DNA from: an uncultured Lachnospiraceae bacterium
GTDB lineage: Bacteria; Bacillota; Clostridia; Lachnospirales; Lachnospiraceae
Reading direction: 5' to 3'
Length of the DNA stretch: 6,416 nucleotides
Assembly (NCBI GenBank): GCA_946627575.1
Contig: CAMOVS010000080.1
Location: 1-6,416, forward strand
Shown here: piece after piece, positions 1-5,620 of the stretch
Layout: each line of letters starts with the position of its first letter
How positions within the stretch are numbered: position 1 is the first letter of the stretch
Notes under the pieces: generated by a model
What the model saw: the letters and a program-made list of their open reading frames with translations, nothing else
Databases searched by the model: none
What the model was told of the DNA's origin: nothing
Program-made: the position numbers and the translations under genes

Positions 1-162
1 ACAAATCATCCAGTCCAGAGTGGACAGGATCCACATTCTTACCACCAGCCAGAGAATTAAACCCACTAAGCTGTATAAAGCACCGAGTATTAAGGAAACG
101 GCCTTGTATTTTGTGATTGCCGTCCAGTTTTTCTGATTAATATAAGTCCATAAAATATTCAT
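1..162 (-). CDS. small membrane protein of unknown function, N-terminal 54 codons (cut by window edge)
   Basis: The reverse strand opens at ATG (162-160) behind a strong ribosome binding site (AAAGGAGGG, 179-171 region) and stays open for 54 codons to the window edge; the C terminus is not visible. The N terminus (MNILWTYINQKNW) is amphipathic and followed by a short charged stretch (TKYK). From about residue 21 there is a hydrophobic segment (VSLILGALYSLVGLILWLVV, about 21-41), clearly a transmembrane helix, then a mixed tail with several tryptophans. I do not recognise the family. It is divergent from the Na+/phosphate cotransporter, and its own upstream region carries TTTACA-like repeats spaced like those of the transporter promoter, so I infer co-regulation with phosphate starvation. 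The strong ribosome binding site, good start and mirrored promoter make it a real gene; its role is unknown. Confidence 0.7.
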   Translation of the reverse strand, partial: MNILWTYINQKNWTAITKYKAVSLILGALYSLVGLILWLVVRMWILSTLDWMIC

Positions 163-185
163 ATCTAACCCTCCTTTGAGTTAAA

Positions 186-240
186 AGTATAGAAGGTGAA
201 TGTAAAAGCTGAAACCGGTTAACTGTAGAGTTTTTGTAAA
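186..240 (-). promoter_or_regulatory. promoter of the divergent membrane gene with Pho-box-like repeats
   Basis: On the minus strand a -10 box TATACT lies at 191-186, 23 bp before the ATG. Nine bases upstream of it is TTTACA (206-201), then CTACAG (228-223) and another TTTACA (240-235). No good -35 hexamer is visible at the usual distance, which is typical of promoters that need PhoP/PhoB activation. B. subtilis PhoP boxes are TTAACA-like direct repeats with about 11-bp period covering roughly -20 to -60; the repeats here fall in that range. Binding is inferred, not shown. Confidence 0.5.
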
Positions 241-250
241 ACACAGAAAT

Positions 251-305
251 TTTACAATCCTTTTACGGAGTCAGGAGTAATGGTTTTACAGAAGTAATTT
301 ATAAT
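251..305 (+). promoter_or_regulatory. promoter of the Na/Pi cotransporter operon with Pho-box-like repeats
   Basis: A perfect -10 box TATAAT lies at 300-305 with no matching -35 hexamer at 16-18 bp. Upstream are TTTACA (251-256), TTTACG (262-267, 11-bp period) and TTTACA (285-290), the last ending 9 bp before the -10 box. If transcription starts near 312, the repeats cover about -61 to -22, the classic window for a PhoP-type activator. One repeat expected near 273-279 is degenerate. The gene served, a phosphate transporter followed by a PhoB/PhoR pair, fits this reading. Confidence 0.6.
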
Positions 306-333
306 CTCCTTTAAACACAGGAGGGTAAAAATT

Positions 334-2106
334 ATGGATATTTTCGGATTCTTGACTATGATTGGCGGTTTAGCCTTATTTTTGTATGGTATGAGCGTGA
401 TGGGTGATGGGCTGGTCATGCTTTCAGGAGGAAAACTTGAGCGGATTCTGGAAAAACTTACCAGAAACCGGATCATGGCACTTTTGCTGGGAGCGATGGT
501 TACGGCTGTTATCCAGTCTTCTTCCGCAACAACGGTTATGGTAGTCGGATTTGTAAATTCAGGGATTATGAACCTGAAGCAGGCAGTAGGCATTATTATG
601 GGAGCCAATATCGGTACAACAATCACCTCCTGGATCTTGTCTCTGACTGGAATCAGCGGTGACAATGTGTTTTTAAGGCTTCTGAAACCGAGTACATTTT
701 CCCCTGTGCTGGCGGGGATCGGTATTGTATGTCTGATGACCGGTAAAGAGGGATCCAAAAAAAGGATAATCGGCAGTATTCTTCTTGGGTTTGCAATTCT
801 TATGTTTGGTATGGAGACTATGAGTGATTCTGTGGCACCCTTGAAAGATAATCCCACATTTACCGGGATGCTCACAGCATTTTCCAATCCAATTCTTGGC
901 ATGGCTGCAGGCGCAATTCTCACAGCTGTTATTCAGTCTTCTTCTGCATCGGTGGGTATTCTTCAGGCGCTTTGTATATCCGGGGCTGTGACTTATGGAA
1001 CTGCGCTTCCAATTATTATGGGTCAGAACATAGGTACTTGTGTAACGGCGCTTCTTTCTTCGGTGGGAGCCAGTAAAAATGCAAAAAGAGCAGCATTTAT
1101 CCATCTGTATTTTAATATGATCGGCACCGTGATTTTTATGATTGGTTTTTATACAATCAACCAGTTTGTCAGCTTTCCTTTCCTTTCAGAGACCGCTGGA
1201 GCTGCAGGGATTGCTGTGATTCACAGTTGCTTTAATATTGGATGTGCTGTTATACTGTTTCCCGTTAGTAACCAGCTGGTAGCCCTGGCAAGTCTGACTG
1301 TAAAGGATGAGGAGGAATCAGAAGAAACACCGGCCAGACCTGCTGAATTAGTAGCTTTGGATGAACGATTTCTGGAAAATCCTTCCTACGCCATAAGATT
1401 ATGCCGTAAGGCTGTTATTAAGATGGCAGAGCATTCCAGGGAGTCTATGCTTCTCGCCATGGAGGTTCAATCTTCTTATTCCGATGAAAAAGTGGAGGAA
1501 GTCATAAGGCTGGAACAGCTGGTGGATGATTTTGAAGATACAGTGGGAACCTATCTCGTAAAACTGGGAATCCGGGATTTAAGCACGGAAGATGGTCATA
1601 CTTTATCCCTTCTTCTGCATTCCATCAGCGATTTTGAACGGATATCGGATCACGCTATTAATATCGCAGAGGCTGCTCAGAAAATGCATGAACAGGGGCT
1701 TCCATTTTCAGGCCAGGGGAAAAAGGAGCTGGAGCTTCTGGGCAGTGCGGTAGAAGATATCATGAATATCACTCTGGAAGCATTTTCAAAGGACGACAGG
1801 GATACAGCTGTTAAGGTAGAACCTTTAGAAGAAGTCATCGATGATCTGGTTAAGGAAATGAAGAAAAGGCATATTGACAGGCTCAGACAAGGCAATTGTT
1901 CTATGGAAGCTGGCCTGCTGCTGGAAGATATTCTGACCAATTATGAAAGAGTGTCGGATCATTGTTCCAATATTGCCATCGTTCTTCTGGAAATTCATGA
2001 AGATGAGATGGAAATCCATCAATATGCAGGACTTACAATCAAAGGAAGCGATCCTTACTTTCAGGAGGAATATCTTCGGCTTAAACACATTTACATTTTA
2101 CCCTGA
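334..2106 (+). CDS. Na+/phosphate cotransporter with C-terminal PhoU-like domain
   Basis: A 590-residue inner-membrane protein of the Na/Pi-cotransporter II-related (NptA/YjbB) family, expected to move inorganic phosphate across the membrane together with Na+. The start at ATG 334 has an AGGAGGG site (319-325) 8 bp upstream. The membrane half (about residues 1-320) shows the inverted duplication typical of the family: QSSSATT at 61-67 and QSSSAS at 201-206, followed by GANIGTT at 90-96 and GQNIGTC at 230-236. These are the signature substrate and ion-site segments. After a charged linker (325-345) comes a cytoplasmic PhoU-like helical domain (about 350-560) with two metal-binding-type motifs, ERISDH at 435-440 and ERVSDH at 538-543. 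Full family length, no damage. The response regulator follows after 17 bp, so the transporter and its PhoU-like domain are made with the sensing pair. In some family members the physiological direction is phosphate export; direction cannot be read from sequence. Confidence 0.95.
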   Translation: MDIFGFLTMIGGLALFLYGMSVMGDGLVMLSGGKLERILEKLTRNRIMALLLGAMVTAVIQSSSATTVMVVGFVNSGIMNLKQAVGIIMGANIGTTITSWILSLTGISGDNVFLRLLKPSTFSPVLAGIGIVCLMTGKEGSKKRIIGSILLGFAILMFGMETMSDSVAPLKDNPTFTGMLTAFSNPILGMAAGAILTAVIQSSSASVGILQALCISGAVTYGTALPIIMGQNIGTCVTALLSSVGASKNAKRAAFIHLYFNMIGTVIFMIGFYTINQFVSFPFLSETAGAAGIAVIHSCFNIGCAVILFPVSNQLVALASLTVKDEEESEETPARPAELVALDERFLENPSYAIRLCRKAVIKMAEHSRESMLLAMEVQSSYSDEKVEEVIRLEQLVDDFEDTVGTYLVKLGIRDLSTEDGHTLSLLLHSISDFERISDHAINIAEAAQKMHEQGLPFSGQGKKELELLGSAVEDIMNITLEAFSKDDRDTAVKVEPLEEVIDDLVKEMKKRHIDRLRQGNCSMEAGLLLEDILTNYERVSDHCSNIAIVLLEIHEDEMEIHQYAGLTIKGSDPYFQEEYLRLKHIYILP

Positions 2107-2123
2107 AGAAAGAAGGAATATAA

Positions 2124-2816
2124 ATGTCTCTGATCTATATTGTAGAGGATGATCCAAGCATCCAGGAAATCGAAAAAATGGCCCTGAAAAACAGTAATTA
2201 TATGGTGAAGGTTTTTGACAGGGCCTCGGATTTTTATGAAAAGATAAATGAAACGGTACCGGACCTGGTTCTCCTTGATATCATGCTTCCGGATGAGGAT
2301 GGATATAAAATCGTCCGGAAACTTCGGAACAATTCCAAAACCAGGCGGGTTCCGGTAATCATGATTACAGCCATGGCAAGGGAAATGGATATGCTCAAAG
2401 GCCTGGATGACGGGGCGGACGACTATATTAAAAAACCATTTTCTGTGCTGGAGCTTTTGTCCCGGGTCCGTGCCTTGTTGCGGCGGTCTAAGGAAGATGT
2501 ACCCGAGCAGCAGCTTCTTGTGGGGGAGATCATGATGGATAATGAGCGGCATATAGTTATTTCCGGTGATCGAAATGTAGTATTAACGCTGAAGGAATAT
2601 GAGCTTCTCCGGTATATGATGCTCAATGAAGGGATTGTCCTGTCCCGTGAGTCCCTGATGCGGAATGTATGGGGATCAGATTTTGAAGGTGAAAGCCGGA
2701 CTGTGGATATGCATATTAAAACCCTGAGACAGAAGCTGGGACATTATGGAAAGCAGATCCGAACAATCCGGGGTGTAGGATATACCCTCAGTTCGGGCTG
2801 TAGTGGTGAGAAATGA
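2124..2816 (+). CDS. phoB: OmpR/PhoB-family response regulator (phosphate regulon type)
   Basis: A 230-residue DNA-binding response regulator. The receiver domain (about 1-120) has the acidic pair D9-D10, phospho-acceptor D52 in LLDIMLP, the switch threonine T82 (MITA) and K104 in KKPF, so all catalytic positions are present. The C-terminal winged-helix domain (about 130-227) carries the usual OmpR/PhoB features: LTLKEYELL, LSRESL, the recognition-helix region SRTVDMHIKTLRQKL and the final IRTIRGVGYTL. ATG at 2124 is preceded by AGAAGGA (2111-2117). It lies 17 bp after the transporter and overlaps the kinase by ATGA, so all three are one transcription unit. The phosphate role, and hence the symbol, is inferred from the transporter, the Pho-box-like repeats upstream and the PhoR-like kinase; on sequence alone it could be another member of this large family. 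Confidence 0.92.
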   Translation: MSLIYIVEDDPSIQEIEKMALKNSNYMVKVFDRASDFYEKINETVPDLVLLDIMLPDEDGYKIVRKLRNNSKTRRVPVIMITAMAREMDMLKGLDDGADDYIKKPFSVLELLSRVRALLRRSKEDVPEQQLLVGEIMMDNERHIVISGDRNVVLTLKEYELLRYMMLNEGIVLSRESLMRNVWGSDFEGESRTVDMHIKTLRQKLGHYGKQIRTIRGVGYTLSSGCSGEK

Positions 2817-4144
2817 AACAAAAAATCAATATAAGATTAAGCCTGGTTTCCCTGATTGCTATCGTGGCGACAGTGATCGGCCTTACATGTGTCTATTATA
2901 ATCTTTTTCAGCAAAAAGTAAGGGATGATCTGAAGCAAAATGCCCGGCTGCTTGTTGAAACAGGAGTCTTTCAGACGAGTGATAATAGTATAGAGCATCA
3001 GGAAAAAACCATAGAAAATCTCAGTTCCGGCAATCTCAGGATCACCTGGATCAATGAAAATGGCAAGGTTATATTTGATAATGACACAGATATCTCCGGG
3101 CTTTCAAATCATATGGACCGACCCGAGATTCAGATGGCTGTGGCAAAGGGGGAAGGAGAAAGCACAAGGCATTCGGACACCATGAATATGGATACCTTTT
3201 ATTATGCTCTCCTTCTGGAAAATGGAACTATTCTACGGGTATCTACCCAGGCGATCACTGTACCCAGGATTATGCTTACGGCCTTGCCGGTGATTCTGGT
3301 GATTACGGCTGGTATTCTCACAGGTTGTGTTCTGATCGGGCATCTGCTGATTCGTCAGCTGATGAAGCCTTTGGAAGAAATGGCTGATAATCTGGACCAG
3401 GGAGACCTGCCGGTTTATAAGGAATTAGAACCCTTCATGTATAAAATACGGAGCCAGCATGAAAATATTCTTGCAGTCGTAAAAAGCAGGCAGGACTTTA
3501 CCGCTAATATTTCCCACGAACTTAAAACACCGATTACTGCTATTTCAGGATATGCTGAATTAATAGAGAACAGGCTCTTTGATAAGGAATCGGAAATTCA
3601 TATTGCCAGGCAGATCAGGCATAATGCAGACAGGCTTTTATCCCTGATCACGGATATTATTCAGCTTTCAGAACTTGACCATGGGGAGCTGCCAAGAACG
3701 TTTGATTATTTCGATCTGCTTGCTCTGGCAGAAGAATGTGTTAAAGACTGCCGGCCCCAGGCACAACGAAAAAGAATCCACCTGGTTTGCAGTGGATTTT
3801 CCGCAGGAATTAATGCAGATCGGAATCTGATCCGGGAAATGGTGGATAATCTGATCCAGAATGCCATTCGTTACAACGTGGAAAATGGAAAGGTAGAGGT
3901 GTCTGTATATATTAAAAATGAACATCCGATTTTGTCTGTGAAGGATACAGGAATCGGTATTGCTGCTGATCATCAGGAAAGGATTTTTGAAAGGTTTTAC
4001 CGGGTGGATAAAAGCCGTTCAAGAGAACGGGGAGGAACGGGCCTGGGACTTGCTATTGTAAAACATATTGCAGATATTCATTCAGCCCGGATTGATATAG
4101 ATAGTATCGTGGGGCAGGGGACCGAAATTACAGTTAGTTTTTAG
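2813..4144 (+). CDS. phoR: PhoR-type membrane sensor histidine kinase
   Basis: A 443-residue two-helix membrane kinase, partner of the response regulator whose stop it overlaps (ATGA at 2813-2816, translational coupling; weak GGTGAG site at 2805-2810). TM1 is about residues 9-31. An extracytoplasmic PAS/Cache-like sensor (about 32-152) has the ITWINENGKVIFDN strand and the NHMDRPEI..GEGESTR segment common in Firmicute PhoR proteins. TM2 is about 153-180. A short HAMP-like linker follows (MKPLEEM, 184-190), with no cytoplasmic PAS domain. HisKA holds H235 in SHELKTP, with T239 at the position used for phosphatase activity. The ATPase has the N box (DNLIQNAIRYN, 345-355), G1 (DTGIGI, 378-383), F box (FERFYRVD) and G2 (GGTGLGLAIV). 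Everything needed for kinase and phosphatase function is present. The phosphate signal is inferred from context; in other bacteria PhoR is controlled through PhoU rather than by direct phosphate binding. Confidence 0.92.
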   Translation: MKQKINIRLSLVSLIAIVATVIGLTCVYYNLFQQKVRDDLKQNARLLVETGVFQTSDNSIEHQEKTIENLSSGNLRITWINENGKVIFDNDTDISGLSNHMDRPEIQMAVAKGEGESTRHSDTMNMDTFYYALLLENGTILRVSTQAITVPRIMLTALPVILVITAGILTGCVLIGHLLIRQLMKPLEEMADNLDQGDLPVYKELEPFMYKIRSQHENILAVVKSRQDFTANISHELKTPITAISGYAELIENRLFDKESEIHIARQIRHNADRLLSLITDIIQLSELDHGELPRTFDYFDLLALAEECVKDCRPQAQRKRIHLVCSGFSAGINADRNLIREMVDNLIQNAIRYNVENGKVEVSVYIKNEHPILSVKDTGIGIAADHQERIFERFYRVDKSRSRERGGTGLGLAIVKHIADIHSARIDIDSIVGQGTEITVSF

Positions 4145-4173
4145 TTCTGCCGTAGTTTAATAAGAACTGATTT

Positions 4174-4197
4174 AAGGGCTGTCTCATGACAGCCCTT
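4174..4197 (+). repeat. perfect 10-bp hairpin without T-tract
   Basis: AAGGGCTGTC (4174-4183), loop TCAT, GACAGCCCTT (4188-4197): a perfect inverted repeat 29 bp after the kinase stop. No T run follows, so it is not a standard terminator by itself. It may protect the mRNA 3' end, or be the leftover tip of an insertion sequence, since GGGCTGTCTCA-type ends are found on some clostridial IS elements. Confidence 0.6.
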
Positions 4198-4210
4198 CAG
4201 ACTGTAGACA

Positions 4211-4242
4211 AAGTCCACGGCATTCGCCGTGGATTTTTCTTT
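4211..4242 (+). terminator. rho-independent terminator of the transporter-regulator-kinase operon
   Basis: TCCACGGC (4214-4221), loop ATTC, GCCGTGGA (4226-4233), then TTTTTCTTT (4234-4242). The 8-bp GC-rich stem extends by A-T and G-T pairs (AAG at 4211-4213). It is oriented with the operon and lies about 70 bp after the kinase stop, just after the tail-less hairpin. Confidence 0.85.
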
Positions 4243-4493
4243 GGAAAACACCTGAATATCCTTTGTTTATGCGGACTTTTTGGGCCATTTATAGTATAAT
4301 TCTTAATGAAAGTATCAGATTTTGGACAGAAAGAAGAACAGCCCCTTTTAGAGAACTGGAGCTGTTCAAAATGTGATTCTTTCTTATTGTAGCAGGTCGC
4401 GGATGTTTTGCCACGGTATCTATATGGGGATTGTATACTTCTGGATCAGGTCAAAAAGCCTAAAAACAGGCATTTAGATTACAAATTTTGTTC
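4243..4493. other. non-coding stretch with a lone promoter-like sequence
   Basis: No convincing gene is visible. A TATAAT at 4295-4300 has a weak upstream match (CGGACT, 4272-4277, 17-bp spacing). The ATG at 4306 after it opens only 28 codons (MKVSDFGQKEEQPLL...) and has no ribosome binding site. An imperfect inverted repeat, GAACAGCCCC (4336-4345) and GGAGCTGTTC (4358-4367), lies inside that frame. The look is that of a decayed leader or IS remnant, but I cannot name the source. Confidence 0.4.
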
Positions 4494-4993
4494 TTTTTAA
4501 TGGACTATAGGTGATTTTGGGCGCACCAAACCAGACCTTCCCTAATATTTGGAAAGATCTTACATTTACAGTATTGTGGAAAGATGGATCAATTAAGGGC
4601 ATAAATCCTTCCGACATTCACCATGGTAATACCACCACAGCAGGGACAAACACGTATGTCCTTGTTCCAGACAGCTTTAAGGATCTCTGGAACACTCATG
4701 TTCTCATACCTGCGCTTGAAAAGCTGTCCTTTTTGGAGTTGGAAGATGAGCTTCAGATTCCTTTTCTTCCAACGATTGTTAAGGAAACCGTAGTAGCGGA
4801 TCTTCTGAAATCCGTAGGGGATCACATGCATCAGAAACCTGCGGATAAACTCTGTGTTTTTAATGGTGATCTCTCTTCTGGGATCTCCGGGTTTTTTGCC
4901 CCGGGCGGAGAAAGTGGTGTGGGTATCGGTCACCTCTATGATCCTGCTGTTGGCTATCGCGATCTTATTAGTATAACGGCCGAGGTATTCGAT
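4494..4993 (-). mobile_element. 3'-terminal fragment of an IS91-family element
   Basis: The stretch holds the 3' part of an IS91-type transposase (stop at 4589-4591) and about 95 bp beyond it. On the minus strand the sequence after the transposase reaches GAAC (plus-strand GTTC, 4490-4493). IS91 elements are known to insert with their oriIS (3') end next to GAAC or CAAG, so the element end may lie at 4494; this boundary is inferred. The other boundary, near 4993, is a breakpoint: the 5' two thirds of the transposase and the terIS end are missing. Confidence 0.55.
4589..4993 (-). pseudogene. IS91-family transposase, C-terminal fragment (134 codons)
   Basis: The reading frame begins abruptly at about 4993 and ends at TGA (4591-4589). 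It reads IEYLGRYTNKIAIANSRI, then EFIRRFLMHVIPYGFQKIRYYGFLNNR, then a basic stretch, and ends with VCPCCGG. These are the conserved C-terminal blocks of IS91/IS801-type transposases (Y2 HUH family, rolling-circle transposition): the EYLGRYTxxIAIxNxRI block, the EFIRRFL.HVLP.GF..IRHYGFL block and the terminal CPCCG half of a zinc ribbon. The catalytic HUH motif and the two tyrosines, expected further upstream, are absent, so the piece cannot act. The frame stays open a little upstream of 4993 but the family resemblance stops there, where the nuclease tail on the other strand begins. Frame and stop are clean, so the truncation looks like a rearrangement, not slow decay. Confidence 0.8.
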
Positions 4994-5203
4994 GTCAATT
5001 ATTACGACAGATATGAGAAGACGGAAGATGAGAATCCAACCGTAGGGATTCTGTTATGTCAGGATAAAAATGATTCGCTGGTTGAATTGACACTGCCGGA
5101 AGATGCCAACATCTATGCGGCAAAATACAAACTATACTTGCCGGATAAGAAACTACTCCAGGAAAAACTTCGGCAATGGTTAGAGGAAGAAGGCGACATA
5201 TAA
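4994..5203 (+). pseudogene. YhcG/DUF1016-type PDDEXK nuclease, C-terminal fragment (69 codons)
   Basis: From GTC at 4994 to TAA at 5201-5203 the plus strand reads VNYYDRYEK, DENPTVGILLC, LVELTLPEDANIYAAKYKLYLP and a charged helical tail. This matches what I know of the end of DUF1016/YhcG proteins: the conserved block after the GQM segment, then the P(T/S)(I/V)GI(I/L)LC strand, ending in Y.LYLP. Full-length members are roughly 350 residues. The part with the nuclease active site lies before this point and is missing. Upstream, the same frame stays open to 4511, but those 161 codons are only the antisense of the IS91 transposase fragment, so the apparent 230-codon gene is a chimera and not a real protein family. 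YhcG-like proteins often travel with mobile islands and restriction systems, which fits the att-like scar just downstream. Confidence 0.72.
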
Positions 5204-5229
5204 TAAGCGGAATAAATAGGGGTTAAAGT

Positions 5230-5252
5230 GTATGTACTTTGTATGTACATAC
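5230..5252. repeat. direct repeat of GTATGTAC with overlapping palindrome
   Basis: GTATGTAC occurs at 5230-5237 and 5241-5248 (11-bp period); the second copy is part of the perfect 12-bp palindrome GTATGTACATAC (5241-5252). It lies 27 bp after the nuclease-tail stop. Possible recombinase or regulator binding site; function unknown. Confidence 0.5.
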
Positions 5253-5306
5253 CGGCAGAGACCTTGAAAACTCCCTTCTTTCCTCATTATTCAGAGACTC
5301 GATATT

Positions 5307-5327
5307 GTTCAAGTCCTGTTATCCGCA
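5307..5327 (+). other. tRNA-Leu 3'-end fragment, probable attachment-site scar
   Basis: The 21 bases read as the 3' end of a tRNA: last T-stem base G, T-loop TTCAAGT, T-stem CCTGT, acceptor strand TATCCGC and discriminator A. The GGTTCAAGTCC...ATCCGCA pattern is usual for bacterial tRNA-Leu. Bases before 5307 do not form the other half of the T-stem (ACAGG expected, GATATT present), and no D or anticodon arm is visible, so it is not a tRNA gene. Such 3'-end copies are the usual core of tyrosine-recombinase att sites. No integrase is in the window. Confidence 0.55.
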
Positions 5328-5337
5328 TACTGGCTTA

Positions 5338-5376
5338 AATGGCAGGTATTTCAGAGATACTTGCCATTATTTTTAT
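5338..5376 (+). terminator. rho-independent terminator behind the tRNA 3' fragment
   Basis: A 13-bp stem with two G-T wobbles (AATGGCAGGTATT, 5338-5350, against GATACTTGCCATT, 5356-5368), a 5-base loop TCAGA, and then an ATTTTTAT tail. It starts 10 bp after the tRNA-like 3' end, where the terminator of an original tRNA gene would sit. This suggests that the chromosome resumes at this point. Confidence 0.75.
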
Positions 5377-5378
5377 GG

Positions 5379-5435
5379 GTATCAAAGTAGTATCAAATCT
5401 ATCCTTTTTCCGGAATTCCATCACGAATTCCATCA
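5379..5435. repeat. two pairs of short direct repeats with 11-12 bp period
   Basis: GTATCAAA at 5379-5386 and 5390-5397 (period 11), and GAATTCCATCA at 5413-5423 and 5425-5435 (period 12). No gene is convincing here. Integrase arm-type sites have this look, but so do random AT-rich repeats. Confidence 0.45.
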
Positions 5436-5471
5436 ATCTCATTTAATTCAATCATCCGGGGGGCGTCGCAG

Positions 5472-5502
5472 TGAACTGCTCCCCGTCAAGAGGACAATGA
5501 AA
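5472..5502. repeat. presumed terminal inverted repeat of the IS3-family element
   Basis: It starts TGAACTGCTCCCCGTCAAG and ends in an ACAATGAAA motif at 5494-5502. The call rests on recalled similarity to ends of related elements and on its position downstream of the transposase; the partner repeat is outside the window. The host sequence at the junction reads GGGGGGCGTCGCAG (5458-5471). Confidence 0.5.
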
Positions 5503-5518
5503 TATTAAAAGATTTACC

Positions 5519-5553
5519 GACCAGTAGCATAATAGTTACTGGTCACTTTTTTT
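5519..5553 (+). terminator. hairpin with T7 tract inside the IS end
   Basis: GACCAGTA (5519-5526), a 10-base loop, TACTGGTC (5537-5544), then a run of seven T (5547-5553). On the plus strand it would stop transcription entering the element from the left; reading out of the element on the minus strand the tail is poor. IS elements commonly carry such a shield. Confidence 0.7.
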
Positions 5554-5584
5554 GAAATAAGTCATGAGAAAAACCAAGTGAAAT

Positions 5585-5614
5585 CGGACATTAGACCGCT
5601 TTTCACTCTATAAT
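5585..5614 (+). promoter_or_regulatory. promoter-like sequence in front of the candidate structured RNA
   Basis: A perfect TATAAT (5609-5614) lies 18 bp after CGGACA (5585-5590), which matches four of six consensus -35 bases. It points rightward, towards the structured region, with a start expected near 5621. The sequence also contains an inverted repeat, AGTGAAA (5577-5583) and TTTCACT (5601-5607), with inner CGG/CCG, that could hide or mark it. Confidence 0.4.
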
Positions 5615-5620
5615 AGCTCC

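Noticed and set aside
252..923. 223-codon open frame on the minus strand
   Set aside because: It is antisense to the Na/Pi cotransporter and its promoter, low-complexity in composition and without recognisable motifs; a shadow frame.
4306..4392. Short plus-strand frame starting MKVSDFGQKEEQ after a TATAAT
   Set aside because: Only 28 codons, no ribosome binding site and no family recognised. A second stretch in the same frame after the stop (QVADVLPRYLYGD...) hints at decay, but not enough to call a pseudogene.
5290..5330. A complete tRNA gene
   Set aside because: Only the 3' 21 bases fit; no T-stem partner, anticodon arm or D arm upstream.
5399..5470. Minus-strand 3' coding remnant reading ...RMIELNEIDGIRDGIPEKG and stop, cut by the IS3 end
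   Set aside because: Could be the tail of a gene split by the IS, but it is about 24 codons, overlaps the 12-bp direct repeat that produces the DGI repeat, and matches nothing I know.
5239..5508. 89-codon plus-strand frame
   Set aside because: It runs through the tRNA-like fragment, a terminator and the presumed IS end, has no good start signal and no recognisable domain; incidental.
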